Positions 43,966 through 53,553 are shown, numbered from the stretch's first letter. The stretch: DNA of 64,000 bases from Brevundimonas sp. Root608 (GCF_001427825.1 NZ_LMGT01000001.1:674063-738062), one strand, 5' to 3'. Numbers and translations: made by a program. Notes: generated by a model not told the origin, from the letters alone.

Positions 43966-44411
43966 ACGCGCGGGCGGCCGCGGTCGCCAGGACCTGGCTG
44001 GGAACGCCGTACCGGCATCAGGCCAGCGTGCGGGGCGAGGGGGCGGACTGTCTGGGACTGGTCCGCGGCGTCTGGCGCGACCTGGTGGGACGCGAGCCGG
44101 AATCCCCGCCGGCCTATCAGGCCGACTGGGCCGAGGTCGGGGGCGAGGAGACCTTGCTGGCCGCGGCGCGGCGCTGGCTGACGGAGAAGCCGGTCGCGGA
44201 TGCGGCGCCGGGGGATGTGCTGATGTTCCGCATGGCGGCCGGATGTCCGGTCAAACACTGCGCGATCCTGAGCGATACGGCGGGCGCCGAGCCGCGGATG
44301 ATCCACGCCTACTGGGGCCGGGCCGTGGTGGAGAGCTGGATGGGGGCCTGGTGGCGGCGCCGGCTGGTCGCGGTGTTCGGTTGGCCGGCCGGAAGCAGGG
44401 GAAACGACTGA
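43962..44411 (+). CDS. GTA NlpC/P60-type cell-wall peptidase (g14)
   Basis: 149 residues. The catalytic Cys30 (GEGADCLGLVRGVWRDL) and His99 (CPVKHCAILSD) and following polar residue define the NlpC/P60 fold; PWLGTPYRHQASVRGEGADC-like spacing is the TIGR02219 pattern. It probably cuts the recipient peptidoglycan during DNA injection. Confidence 0.93.
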   Translation: MNARAAAVARTWLGTPYRHQASVRGEGADCLGLVRGVWRDLVGREPESPPAYQADWAEVGGEETLLAAARRWLTEKPVADAAPGDVLMFRMAAGCPVKHCAILSDTAGAEPRMIHAYWGRAVVESWMGAWWRRRLVAVFGWPAGSRGND

Positions 44412-47400
44412 ATGGCGCAGGTCATCCTGAGCAGCGTGGGGCAGGCGGTCGGCGGGCCCATCGGGGCGGTGATCGGGTCGACCCTCGGGCGGACGATCGA
44501 CCAGAGGGTCATCTCGGGGCTGGAACCGGCGCGACAGAAGGGGCCACGGCTCGAGACGCTGAAGGTGCAGGGTTCGGCCGAGGGCGCGCCGATGGCGGCC
44601 GTGTTCGGGCGGGCCCGGGTCACGGGGCAGGTGATCTGGGCGGCCCGGTTCCTTGAGGGACGAAACACGATCTCGGGCGGCAAGGGCGGGCCGAGAGCGG
44701 TCGAGTACGACTATTCCCTGAGCTTCGCTGTCGCCCTGTGCGAGGGCGAGATCGACGGGATCGGCCGGGTGTGGGCCGATGGGCGGCCCATGGACCTGTC
44801 AGGCGTGACGATGCGGGTGCATCGCGGCGGCGCCGATCAGATACCGGATCCGCTGATCGAAGCGGTCGAGGGAACCGCGCCGTCGTATCGGGGAACGGCC
44901 TACGCGGTGTTCGAGGACCTGTCTCTGGGCGCCTATGGGAACCGGCCCCCGCAGCTGGCCTTCGAGGTTTTCCGAAGGGCGGGAGCCGGCGGGACGGCGC
45001 TCGAGGACCGGCTGGAGGGCGTGTGCCTGATCCCCGGCGCCGGGGAGTTCGTGCTGGCGACCGATGTCGTCACGCGCCGTGAAGGGCTGACGCGGACAAC
45101 GGCGGAGAATGTCCATGGCGGGGACGGGCGGACGGACCTCATCGTATCGCTGGATCAACTGATGGCCCAGGCCCCGGGTCTGAAGCGGGTCAGCCTGGTC
45201 ATCGGCTGGTTCGGGACCGACCTGCGCGCGGCGCAGTGCACGATCCGGCCCGGCGTGGAGCGGGTCGGGAAGGCGACAGAGCCGTTGAGCTGGTCGGTCG
45301 CGGGGCTGGCGCGTGCGGAAGCGCACGTGATCTCGGAGAGCGGCGGCGCCCCGGCCTATGGCGGCACCCCATCGGACGAGAGCGTGCGGCAGGCCGTCGC
45401 CGAACTGAAGGCGCGGGGGCTGGAGGTGACGCTGTACCCCTTCGTGTTCATGGACGTGCCGGCGAGGAACAGCCTGCCAGACCCTTACGGCGGAACGGAA
45501 CAGGCGGCCTATCCGTGGCGGGGACGGGTCAGGGGACGTGACGGCGGTCAGGCGGCGGCGGACGTCGAGGCCATGTTCGGGACGGCGGCGGGCCGGGGCC
45601 TGCGGCGGCTGGCGCTTCACTATGCGGCGCTGGCGGCGGAGACCGGCGCGGACGGGCTGCTGATTGGCTCCGAGATGCGTGGGCTGACCTGGACCCGCGA
45701 CGACGTCGGCGGCTTTCCGGCGGTGGATCAGTTGAGGACGCTGGCGGCCGAGTGTCGGGCGGTGGTCGGACCGGACGTGGCGATCAGCTACGCGGCCGAC
45801 TGGTCCGAATATTTCGGGCGGCATGAGGGGGCCGACGCGCTCTTCCATCTGGATCCGCTGTGGGCCGACGCCAACATCGATTATGTGGGCGTCGACTGGT
45901 ATCCGCCGTTGGGCGACTGGCGGGCCGGCGACGGCGGCGTGGACGGCATGCTTTTCGCCGGGCCCGACGACCCCGCCTATCTGACGGCGCAAGTGGCGGG
46001 CGGAGAGGGGTTCGACTGGTTCTACGCCTCGGAGGCCGACCGGGTCATCCAGACCCGCACGGCGATCGCCGACACGGCGCATGGCGAGGACTGGATGTTC
46101 CGGCCCAAGGACCTGAAGGGCTGGTGGAGTAACGCGCATCATGACCGGCCGGGCGGCGTACGGAATTCGGCCCCGACGGCCTGGGTTGCCGGAATGAAAC
46201 CGATCCGGCTGACGGAGTTCGGCTGCGCGGCCGTGGACCGGGGCGGCAATGCGCCCAACCTGTTCCAGGATCCGAAGAGCGCCGAGAGCGGTCTGCCGCC
46301 CTTCTCAAACGGGGTGCGCGACGACCGGATGCAGCGACGCGCGCTGGAGGCGGTCCTGCGGCACTACGCGGTCCCGGACAACAATCCGGTGTCGGCGGTC
46401 TATGGCGGACCGATGCTGAACGGGGCGGACGCCTGGTGCTGGGACGCGCGGCCCTGGCCCGCGTTTCCGGGTCGCGGAGACGTGTGGGCGGATGCGGGGG
46501 CGTGGCGGACCGGGCATTGGCTGAATGGCCGGCTGGGGGGCGAGACGCGGGATCTGATCGCGGCGGTTCTGGAGCGTGGTGGGCTGACCGCGCAAGATTT
46601 CGAGGTGGGGGCCGTGAGCGGGGCGGTGCAGGGCTATGTCATCGACAGGCCGATGCGGACGCGGGACGCGCTGGAGCCGCTTCTGGCCGCGCTGGGGCTC
46701 GTCGCGGCCGAGCGGGGCGGCAAGGTCGCGGTGGTTGGGGAAGGTCTGGCGGAGGCGGCGCTGACGACGGAGGCTCTGGGGCTGCCGGAGGACGGCGCGA
46801 GCATCCGGGCGGATCGGACGCTGGAGGGGTCGCCAGGGACGGCGCGGGTAAGGTTCATCGACGGCGACGCGGACTATCGGACGGGGTCGGCGATCATGCG
46901 GTCAGCGGGCGAGGGCGGCGGGGTCGACCTGGATTTGCCGGCGGTGTGTTCGGCCTCGCTGGCGCGGGCGGCTGCGGAACGGGCCCTCGAACGACTCGCG
47001 GACGAACGGCTGACAGCGGCGCTCGGGCCGCTGGCGGCCATGCGGCTGGAACCGGGGGACCGGGTCTCGGTCGAAGGTCGGGAAGGCGACTGGCGCGTCA
47101 TGCGGCTGGACATGGACGAGACGCCGTCCGCGATGCTGGAGCGGATATCGTCGGTGGACGCCGGGGCGGACGAGGGCGGGCCCAGGGCCGACAGGACGAG
47201 CACGATGGTGGGTGCGCCCTTCTTTCGGATGATGGAACTGCCGCCCCTGGCCGGGGCCGAGATCGACGGACGACCGATCCCGGTCGCCGCCGGGGAGCCA
47301 TGGCGGCCGATGCAGGTGTTCGCGGGACCGTCGACGGATGCCCTGGCGGCGCGAGGCGAGATCCCGCGACCTGCGACCGTGGGCGTGCTGACGGAACCGC

Positions 47401-48137
47401 TGGCTCCAGGCCCCAGACATCGCTGGGATGCGGTGAACACCTTGGCTGTCCGGGTCGAGGGACGAACTCCGGAAAGCCGTCCCGCCATCGCGGTGCTCGC
47501 GGGCGGCAATGCGGCGGCCGTCGAGACGGAGGACGGCTGGGAGATGGTGCAATTCCGGACGGCTGAGTTGTTGGGCGACGGCGTCTGGCGATTGGGCGGA
47601 TTGTTGCGTGCGCAGCAGGGGACAGACAACGCCATGGCGGCCGGCGCAGCGGCGGGGGCCCTGGTGGTTCTGCTGGACTCTACGCCGGCGCGGGCGGAGT
47701 CGCCGCGGACCGAGCGGGGGCTGCCGCTGATCTGGCGCGCCGGTCCGACGGGGGGACCTCCCGGCGGGGCGGCGGTCAGCGAGGTGGTCCATACGGCCAC
47801 GGGCGTCCACGACCGGCCCTGGTCGCCTTCGCATCTGAGGGCGGGCGCCCGGGCTGACGGGGGGTTCGACCTGGGCTGGGTCGCGCGGTCCCGTATCGAC
47901 GGGGACCGCTGGGAGGGCGAACCGGCGTCCGCCGATCCGCTGCGGTTCCGGGTCAGGATCCTGGCGGAAGCGACGGTGCTCCGGACGTTCGAGGCCGAGG
48001 GCGTGGCGGCGCTCTATCCGGCGGCGGACGTCGCGATCGATTTTCCCGCCGGGCCCGGCCCGGGAGCGACGATCGCCGTGGCGCAGTGGGGGGATGGCTA
48101 CGGCTGGGGCGTCGAGGCGAGGGCGGCGCTCGGCTGA
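44412..48137 (+). CDS. GTA large tail-tip/host-specificity protein (g15)
   Basis: 1241 residues. N-terminal hydrophobic stretch (SVGQAVGGPIGAVIGSTLGR), then the GTA TIM-barrel domain (around residues 420-700: TWTRDDVGGFPAVDQLRTLA, NIDYVGVDWYPPLGDWRAGD, KPIRLTEFGCAAVDRGGN), followed by phage-tail_3-like and beta-rich domains with a C-terminus GYGWGVEARAALG. It forms the tail tip that contacts the recipient cell. Length is near the RcGTA protein. No frameshift is visible in the 3.7-kb frame. Confidence 0.93.
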   Translation: MAQVILSSVGQAVGGPIGAVIGSTLGRTIDQRVISGLEPARQKGPRLETLKVQGSAEGAPMAAVFGRARVTGQVIWAARFLEGRNTISGGKGGPRAVEYDYSLSFAVALCEGEIDGIGRVWADGRPMDLSGVTMRVHRGGADQIPDPLIEAVEGTAPSYRGTAYAVFEDLSLGAYGNRPPQLAFEVFRRAGAGGTALEDRLEGVCLIPGAGEFVLATDVVTRREGLTRTTAENVHGGDGRTDLIVSLDQLMAQAPGLKRVSLVIGWFGTDLRAAQCTIRPGVERVGKATEPLSWSVAGLARAEAHVISESGGAPAYGGTPSDESVRQAVAELKARGLEVTLYPFVFMDVPARNSLPDPYGGTEQAAYPWRGRVRGRDGGQAAADVEAMFGTAAGRGLRRLALHYAALAAETGADGLLIGSEMRGLTWTRDDVGGFPAVDQLRTLAAECRAVVGPDVAISYAADWSEYFGRHEGADALFHLDPLWADANIDYVGVDWYPPLGDWRAGDGGVDGMLFAGPDDPAYLTAQVAGGEGFDWFYASEADRVIQTRTAIADTAHGEDWMFRPKDLKGWWSNAHHDRPGGVRNSAPTAWVAGMKPIRLTEFGCAAVDRGGNAPNLFQDPKSAESGLPPFSNGVRDDRMQRRALEAVLRHYAVPDNNPVSAVYGGPMLNGADAWCWDARPWPAFPGRGDVWADAGAWRTGHWLNGRLGGETRDLIAAVLERGGLTAQDFEVGAVSGAVQGYVIDRPMRTRDALEPLLAALGLVAAERGGKVAVVGEGLAEAALTTEALGLPEDGASIRADRTLEGSPGTARVRFIDGDADYRTGSAIMRSAGEGGGVDLDLPAVCSASLARAAAERALERLADERLTAALGPLAAMRLEPGDRVSVEGREGDWRVMRLDMDETPSAMLERISSVDAGADEGGPRADRTSTMVGAPFFRMMELPPLAGAEIDGRPIPVAAGEPWRPMQVFAGPSTDALAARGEIPRPATVGVLTEPLAPGPRHRWDAVNTLAVRVEGRTPESRPAIAVLAGGNAAAVETEDGWEMVQFRTAELLGDGVWRLGGLLRAQQGTDNAMAAGAAAGALVVLLDSTPARAESPRTERGLPLIWRAGPTGGPPGGAAVSEVVHTATGVHDRPWSPSHLRAGARADGGFDLGWVARSRIDGDRWEGEPASADPLRFRVRILAEATVLRTFEAEGVAALYPAADVAIDFPAGPGPGATIAVAQWGDGYGWGVEARAALG

Positions 48138-48264
48138 TCGCCACGCCAGAGATTTCGACCGCGCGCCTTTCGGGAATCCCCTCGATGGCCTAACTGATCG
48201 TTTCGGTATTGGTGGGCTGATGCGCTTCGCGCTGCTTGAGCCCGGCGCAGGAGCGGTTTCGAAC

Positions 48265-49206
48265 GTGGCGGGCGATCCCTACAAGGAACTGGGCGTTTCG
48301 AGGGGCGCGAGCGCTGACGAGATCAAGAAGGCGTTCCGAAAGCTCGCCAAGGAACTGCATCCCGACAAGAACCCCGGCAACACCGTGGCCGATGAGCGGT
48401 TCAAGCGGATCACGGCTGCGTTCGACCTGCTGGGCGACAAGGAGAAGCGCGCCAAATTCGATCGCGGCGAGATCGACGCCGACGGCCGTGAGCAGTTCCG
48501 CGGCTTCGGCGCGGGTGGACCGACCCGCGGCGGTTCGGGCGGCAATCCGTTCGGCCAGGGCGGGGCGCGGCAACAGGGCTTCGAGAACATCGATCTGGAC
48601 GAGCTGTTCGGTGGCATGTTCGGCGGCGGGACGAGGCCGGGCGGAGCGAGGGGCGGCGGCTTCTCCAATGCGGGTCTGGGTCGCGGAGCCGACGTAAAGG
48701 CGACGTTGGAGATCAGCCTTGAGGATTCGATCTCGGGCGCGACGCGGCGAATCCAGTTCTCGGATGGACGAACCCTGGACGTTACCATCCCCAAGGGCGC
48801 GGCGGACGGCCAGACGATCCGGCTGAGGGGTCAGGGCGCGCCCGGTGCCTCGGGCCGCAGCGAGGCGGGCGACGCCCTGATCACGCTGAAGATCGCGCGG
48901 CATCCGGTGTTCACGCGGGACGGGGCGGACCTGACGATGGACTTGCCGGTATCCCTGACCGACGCCGTTCTGGGCGGCAAGATCCCGGTGCGGACACCCG
49001 AGGGGACGGTTTCGATGACCATTCCCAAGGGGTCGAGCTCAGGCAAGGTGCTGCGGCTCAAAGGGCGAGGCGCGTTCGCCGACGGCAAGCGCGGCGACCT
49101 TCTGGCCAGGCTGATGGTCATGCTGCCCGAGGAGGAAAACGCGGCGCTGACCAAGTTGGCGCAGGCGATGCGCGACGCGGGCCCCTACAAGCCGTGGCGC
49201 GATTGA
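48265..49206 (+). CDS. DnaJ-class molecular chaperone (CbpA-like)
   Basis: 313 residues from a GTG at 48265, with AGGAGC about 11 nt upstream; an ATG at 48220 is the next alternative. J domain DPYKELGVSRGASADEIKKA with HPDKNPGN (HPD motif), then a Gly/Arg-rich linker, then two C-terminal substrate-binding beta domains. The zinc finger of DnaJ is absent, as in CbpA. It recruits DnaK to substrates. The stop overlaps the serC start (TGATG). Confidence 0.9.
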   Translation: MAGDPYKELGVSRGASADEIKKAFRKLAKELHPDKNPGNTVADERFKRITAAFDLLGDKEKRAKFDRGEIDADGREQFRGFGAGGPTRGGSGGNPFGQGGARQQGFENIDLDELFGGMFGGGTRPGGARGGGFSNAGLGRGADVKATLEISLEDSISGATRRIQFSDGRTLDVTIPKGAADGQTIRLRGQGAPGASGRSEAGDALITLKIARHPVFTRDGADLTMDLPVSLTDAVLGGKIPVRTPEGTVSMTIPKGSSSGKVLRLKGRGAFADGKRGDLLARLMVMLPEEENAALTKLAQAMRDAGPYKPWRD

Positions 49207-50357
49207 TGGCCAATCGGCCGAACGTGAAACCGGCGCGGCCGTGGTTCTCGTCCGGGCCGACGGCGAAGCGGCCGGGATGGTCGTCGCAGGCGATTCCTCA
49301 TGAGCTGCTGGGCCGAGGCATCCGCGCGCCGGAGGTGGTGGAGCGGTTCGCGCACGGCCTGAGACTGACGCGGGAACTGCTGGAGGTCCCGGCGGACTGG
49401 GTGCTGGTCTATGTGCCAGGGTCCGACACCGCGGCGGTCGAGGCGGCCATGTGGTCGATGCTGGGCGAGCGGCCCGTCCAGGTCCTGGCGTTCGAGAATT
49501 TCGGCAAGGTCTGGGCGAGCGACGCCGTCGAGCATCTGAGACTGGACCCGGAGGTGTTGACGGCGCCGTGGGGCGGGTGGCCCGATACCTCGAAGGTCGA
49601 TCCGAAGAAGGACCTGGTGTTTCCCTGGAACGGCACGACCTCCGGCGTGTGCGCCCCGAACGGAACCTTCATCGCCGACGACCGCGAAGGCGTGGTGATC
49701 TGCGACGCGACCTCGGCGGCGTTCGCCATGCCCTTGCCGTGGGGCAAGCTGGACGTGGTGACGTTCAGCTTCCAGAAGGCGCTGGGCGGCGAGGCGGGCC
49801 TGGGGGTAGCGGCGTTGTCGCCACGGGCGGTGGCGCGGCTGGACCGCTATGAACCGCCGCGCAGCGTGCCCAAGGTGCTGCGGCTGCGGGATGCGAACGG
49901 CTTCGACCGGATGCTGGCCAACGGGTCGATGCTGAATACCTTCTCGGTGTGGACGATCGAGGACTGGATCGACGCGGTCCAGTGGGGGCTGGCGGCGGGC
50001 GGTCTGGACAGCCTGATCGCGCGGACGGCCGCCAACGCGGCGACGCTCGACGCGTGGGTCCGGCGGACGGACTGGGTCGACTATCTGGCGCGAGACCCGG
50101 CGACGCGCTCGACGACTTCGGTGTGCCTGAAGTTCGTGGATGCGCGCGTGGCGGCCATGGACGACGATGCGCGCCGGGCGCTGGTCATGCGGATGAAGGC
50201 GCTGGTCGAGGATGCGGGCGCGGCCTTCGACATCGAGAGCCACCGCAACGCCCCCGCGGGTCTGCGGATCTGGTGCGGCTGCACCGTGGAGACGGCGGAT
50301 ATCGAGGCGCTGACGCCCTGGCTGGACTGGGCGTTTGAGACGGCGCTGGCGGAATAA
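49206..50357 (+). CDS. serC: phosphoserine aminotransferase
   Basis: 383 residues. PLP-dependent aminotransferase with Lys191 in VVTFSFQKALGGEAGL, ICDATSAAFAMPLPWGKLD (Asp that pairs with the PLP ring nitrogen) and FSSGPTAKRPGW at the N-terminus; the alphaproteobacterial SerC form. It makes phosphoserine from 3-phosphohydroxypyruvate in serine synthesis. Usually next to serA, which is not seen here. Overlaps the DnaJ stop by one base. Confidence 0.93.
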   Translation: MANRPNVKPARPWFSSGPTAKRPGWSSQAIPHELLGRGIRAPEVVERFAHGLRLTRELLEVPADWVLVYVPGSDTAAVEAAMWSMLGERPVQVLAFENFGKVWASDAVEHLRLDPEVLTAPWGGWPDTSKVDPKKDLVFPWNGTTSGVCAPNGTFIADDREGVVICDATSAAFAMPLPWGKLDVVTFSFQKALGGEAGLGVAALSPRAVARLDRYEPPRSVPKVLRLRDANGFDRMLANGSMLNTFSVWTIEDWIDAVQWGLAAGGLDSLIARTAANAATLDAWVRRTDWVDYLARDPATRSTTSVCLKFVDARVAAMDDDARRALVMRMKALVEDAGAAFDIESHRNAPAGLRIWCGCTVETADIEALTPWLDWAFETALAE

Positions 50358-50439
50358 TCGCTCCGCGGCGGGACACCCGCCGATTCCCCCGCTATAGGCT
50401 GCGCCCGCATTCCGAAATCCCGGACAGCGGAGAACAGTC

Positions 50440-51735
50440 TTGGCGAACGTCGCGGTGGTCGGCGCCCAGTGGGGTGACGAGGGCAAGGGCAAGATCGTCG
50501 ACTGGCTGTCGAACCGGGCCGACATGGTCGTCAGGTTCCAGGGCGGGCACAACGCCGGTCATACGCTGGTCGTGGACGGCAAGGTTTACAAGCTGGCGCT
50601 GCTGCCGTCCGGCGTGGTGCAGGGCAAGCCCTCGATCATCGGCAACGGCGTGGTCGTCGACCCCTGGCACCTGGTCGGCGAGATCGGGAAAATCGAGGCG
50701 CAGGGAATCCACATCAGCCCCGAGGTGCTGATCGTGGCCGACAACGCCTGTCTGATCCTGCCCATCCACCCGGCGCTGGATGTGGCGCGCGAGGCAGCGG
50801 CGAGCGCACCGGGCGCGCGGATCGGCACTACCGGGCGGGGCATCGGTCCGGCCTACGAGGACAAGGTGGGGCGGCGCGCGATCCGGGTCTGCGACCTGGC
50901 CAATGTGGAAGACCTCAAGGTCAAGATCGACCGCCTGCGCTCGCACCATGATCCGCTGCGGGCGGGGCTGGGGCTCGAGCCGATCGATCCGGAGGCGCTG
51001 CTGGCGCAGCTGCTGGAGATTGCGCCCAAGATCCTGCCCTATGTGCAACCGGCCTGGCGGGTGCTGGATCAGGCGCGGCGGGACGGCAAACGGGTGCTGT
51101 TCGAGGGAGCCCAAGGCGCCTTCCTGGACGTGGACCACGGCACCTATCCCTATGTGACCAGCTCGAACACCGTGGCCGGACAGGCGGCGGCGGGATCGGG
51201 CATCGGGCCGCGCGGGGTCGGCTATGTGCTGGGGATCGTAAAGGCCTATACGACCCGGGTGGGCGAGGGGCCGTTCGCCTGCGAGCTGAATGACGAGGTG
51301 GGGATCCATCTCGCGACGGTGGGGCGCGAGATCGGGGTCAATACCGGCCGGGCGCGCCGCTGTGGCTGGTTCGACGCCGTGCTGGTCCGCCAGTCGGTGG
51401 CGATCAACGGGATTGACGGTATCGCCCTGACCAAGCTGGACGTGCTGGACGGGCTGAAGATGCTCAAAATCTGCACGGGCTACCGCATCGACGGTGAGGT
51501 GCTGGACTATCTGCCGTCCAGCCTGAAGGCCCAGGCCGCGGCCGAACCGGTGTTCGAGGAACTTGAAGGCTGGAGCGAAAGCACAGCCGGCGCGCGCAGC
51601 TTCCGGGATCTGAATGCGAATGCGGTCAAGTATGTCCGGCGGATCGAGGAGTTGATCGGCGCCCCGGTGGCCCTGCTGTCGACGAGTCCCGAACGCGACG
51701 ACACCATCATGATGCACGATCCCTTCCGGGGCTGA
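50440..51735 (+). CDS. purA: adenylosuccinate synthetase
   Basis: 431 residues from a TTG at 50440. GTP-binding loop [31 protein letters not shown] (catalytic His), [40 protein letters not shown] and the C-terminal [11 protein letters not shown] are all the family motifs. It makes adenylosuccinate from IMP and aspartate in AMP synthesis. The TTG is used because the family N-terminus [18 protein letters not shown] begins there. Confidence 0.96.
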   Translation: MANVAVVGAQWGDEGKGKIVDWLSNRADMVVRFQGGHNAGHTLVVDGKVYKLALLPSGVVQGKPSIIGNGVVVDPWHLVGEIGKIEAQGIHISPEVLIVADNACLILPIHPALDVAREAAASAPGARIGTTGRGIGPAYEDKVGRRAIRVCDLANVEDLKVKIDRLRSHHDPLRAGLGLEPIDPEALLAQLLEIAPKILPYVQPAWRVLDQARRDGKRVLFEGAQGAFLDVDHGTYPYVTSSNTVAGQAAAGSGIGPRGVGYVLGIVKAYTTRVGEGPFACELNDEVGIHLATVGREIGVNTGRARRCGWFDAVLVRQSVAINGIDGIALTKLDVLDGLKMLKICTGYRIDGEVLDYLPSSLKAQAAAEPVFEELEGWSESTAGARSFRDLNANAVKYVRRIEELIGAPVALLSTSPERDDTIMMHDPFRG

Positions 51736-51757
51736 GGGCGGCCGGGCATTCAACCGG

Positions 51758-51779
51758 CCTTAACCGGCGCCGGTTAAGG
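51758..51779. promoter_or_regulatory. 22-nt perfect palindrome upstream of the response regulator
   Basis: CCTTAACCGGCGCCGGTTAAGG is a perfect palindrome of 22 nt between purA and the response regulator. It could be an operator of a dimeric regulator; the TTAACCGG half-site also occurs in a shorter palindrome (GCCGGTTAACCGGC, near 23638) upstream of a DUF2336 gene. Confidence 0.5.
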
Positions 51780-51791
51780 ATGACCGTCCCT

Positions 51792-51797
51792 GAGGAG
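51792..51797 (+). promoter_or_regulatory. ribosome binding site deciding a TTG start
   Basis: GAGGAG lies 9 nt upstream of the TTG at 51807, favouring that start over the in-frame ATG at 51780, which would place this sequence inside the coding region. Confidence 0.6.
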
Positions 51798-51806
51798 AGT
51801 TGCGTC

Positions 51807-52613
51807 TTGTTTGCTGCCGATCGTCGAGTGCTGGCAAGAATGGCCCCGATGCTGAGGCGGGTTCTGATCGTCGATCCGAACCCCCATTCCGCACGCATAC
51901 TGAGCGAGATCATCAAGGGACTGGGCGCCGCCCGGATCCTGGTCGAGCCAACCGAGGATCGCGCGCTTCAGAGGGCGGCGGAACTCGAGCCCGGCATAGT
52001 GTTCACTGAGCGGACCGGCGACAAGCTGGACGGAGAATCGTTGGCGCGGAAGCTGAGGCGGTCGCATCTGGGATGCCGCCGCGCGCCGATCATCATGGTG
52101 ACGACCGAGGCTACGGCGACCACGATCCTGGGCGCGCGCGACGCGGGGGTGCACGAATTCCTGCGCAAGCCCTTCACCAGCGCCGACCTGTTCAAGCGGG
52201 TCGAGAACGTCGCGCTTAAGCCCCGGGACTGGGTTGAGGCGGTCGGCTATATCGGACCGGACCGTCGGCGGTTCAATTCGGGCGAGTTTTCGGGGCCAGG
52301 CAAGAGAAAAGCGGACGAGGCCCCCACCGGAGCCGAGGCGACCGCGGCTACCAAGGATCAGGCCATGCGCATTCTGGCGGCGGCGCTGGACAAGTTCGAC
52401 AGCGATCCGATGCAGGCGGTGCGCGCCGTGCGGGAACAGGCGTCCCAGCTCAAGGCGCTGGCCCTCAAGGCGTCGGATTCACGGCTCGTGGTGGCGGTCG
52501 GCGCGCTGGAGGTCACCCTGGCGTCGGGACCCGTGACCAAGGCGACCCTTGCGGCCCCGATCGGGACGCTGCTGGCCATGGCGCCGATCACGCCGATGCA
52601 GCGCGCGGGCTGA
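51807..52613 (+). CDS. two-domain response regulator with degenerate (Asp-to-Glu) receiver
   Basis: 268 residues from the TTG at 51807. Receiver domain residues about 17-130: VLIVDPNPHSARILSEIIKG, IIMVTTEA (conserved Thr), EFLRKPFTSADL (conserved Lys). The normal acidic pair DD is DP, and the phospho-acceptor Asp is Glu68 in PGIVFTERTGDKLDG. In other receivers this change mimics the phosphorylated state. The C-terminal part, residues about 175-268, is helical and Ala-rich with no DNA-binding motif that I recognise (MRILAAALDKFDSDPMQAVR). Confidence 0.85.
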   Translation: MFAADRRVLARMAPMLRRVLIVDPNPHSARILSEIIKGLGAARILVEPTEDRALQRAAELEPGIVFTERTGDKLDGESLARKLRRSHLGCRRAPIIMVTTEATATTILGARDAGVHEFLRKPFTSADLFKRVENVALKPRDWVEAVGYIGPDRRRFNSGEFSGPGKRKADEAPTGAEATAATKDQAMRILAAALDKFDSDPMQAVRAVREQASQLKALALKASDSRLVVAVGALEVTLASGPVTKATLAAPIGTLLAMAPITPMQRAG

Positions 52614-52632
52614 GACTCCCGCACCCGGCAGT

Positions 52633-53553
52633 CTACCCAAGCAGGCCGGCATAGGCCGCCACGATGCGCGGCCAGACGGCCGAGGTCGGGTCGACAAGCT
52701 CGAAATGCCCGGCTCCTTCCAACACCACGGACGTCGCGGGATCGCCCGCCGATACGGCCGCGGCCGCATAGTCCTGGCCAAACCGCGGCGGCACGATGTG
52801 GTCGAGCGCGCCCGACACCAAGATCTGCCGGTCGCCCAACGGCAGCAGGGCGGGGGGCGAGGTGTCGGCGAAGATGTTGGGGGCGTCCCTTCCCTGAACA
52901 CCCACCAGCGCGTCGATGGTCGAGGGGCCGCCGCAGGCGTCTGGTCCCGTCTCGCGATAGGCGGTCAGATCCGCGATGCCGGCCAGCGTTACGACCCCCC
53001 GCACCGGAAGGGGGCCGACGATGCGAAGCGGGCTGGTCGACGGAAGACGGTCTCGAGCCGCACCCCATAGCGCCAGATGGCCGCCGGCGGAATGACCGGA
53101 GACCGCGACCCTGCGCAGGTCCAGGCCGTACTGCGGCCCTAGGGCGCGCAGATGATCCAGGCCGGCGGCGATGTCCTGAAACGTCCCGGGATAGCCGCCG
53201 CCTGCGTGGCCGATGCGGCGATATTCAAGATTCCAGACGGCGTAGCCCCGGTCCCGGAGGTCGGCGGCCATGTAGTCCATCAGTTCGACGCCGGGCAGAT
53301 CCGCGCGCCAGCAGCCGCCGTGGATCAGGACGATGACGGGATGGCGACGGCCGCTCTTCGGAATCCACAGCTCGCCGAACTGGAGTGGGTCGGCGCCATA
53401 GGCGATGCGGAAGTCCGCGCTCGCGCGAGGCTGGCTCAGAAGCTGGCTGAAGGTGATAGGCGTTCGGGTCTCGACCGGATCGACAGGCGCGGGAGAGGAC
53501 ATGCAGGCGGCGACGGACAGGGATGCGGCCAAGACGGTCAAGGGCGGGCGCAT
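52633..53553 (-). CDS. alpha/beta hydrolase lipoprotein with HGGxW motif (kynurenine-formamidase-like)
   Basis: 306 residues from the ATG at 53553. A signal peptide with lipobox SVAAC predicts an envelope lipoprotein. The hydrolase core is VIVLIHGGCWRADLPGVELM (HGGxW oxyanion motif), VAVSGHSAGGHLALWGAARD (Ser nucleophile), later Asp and HFELVDPTSAVW (catalytic His). The HGGxW motif is typical of the animal/fungal-type kynurenine formamidases and related esterases. The divergently oriented kynureninase gene starts 88 nt away. The export signal argues against a cytoplasmic formamidase role. Confidence 0.85.
   Translation of the reverse strand: MRPPLTVLAASLSVAACMSSPAPVDPVETRTPITFSQLLSQPRASADFRIAYGADPLQFGELWIPKSGRRHPVIVLIHGGCWRADLPGVELMDYMAADLRDRGYAVWNLEYRRIGHAGGGYPGTFQDIAAGLDHLRALGPQYGLDLRRVAVSGHSAGGHLALWGAARDRLPSTSPLRIVGPLPVRGVVTLAGIADLTAYRETGPDACGGPSTIDALVGVQGRDAPNIFADTSPPALLPLGDRQILVSGALDHIVPPRFGQDYAAAAVSAGDPATSVVLEGAGHFELVDPTSAVWPRIVAAYAGLLG

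Larger units (their letters stand above)
36305..48137 (+). mobile_element. gene transfer agent (RcGTA-type) structural cluster g3-g15
   Basis: Thirteen or more GTA genes in the same order as in the Rhodobacter capsulatus GTA: portal, g3.5, protease, capsid, g6, g7, g8, g9, g10, g10.1, g11, (DUF805 on opposite strand), g12, g13, g14, g15. Genes are mostly coupled by ATGA, GTGA or TGATG overlaps. The small and large terminase genes are missing upstream, and lysis genes are not present. Such clusters are vertically inherited domesticated prophages that package random host DNA. Confidence 0.92.
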
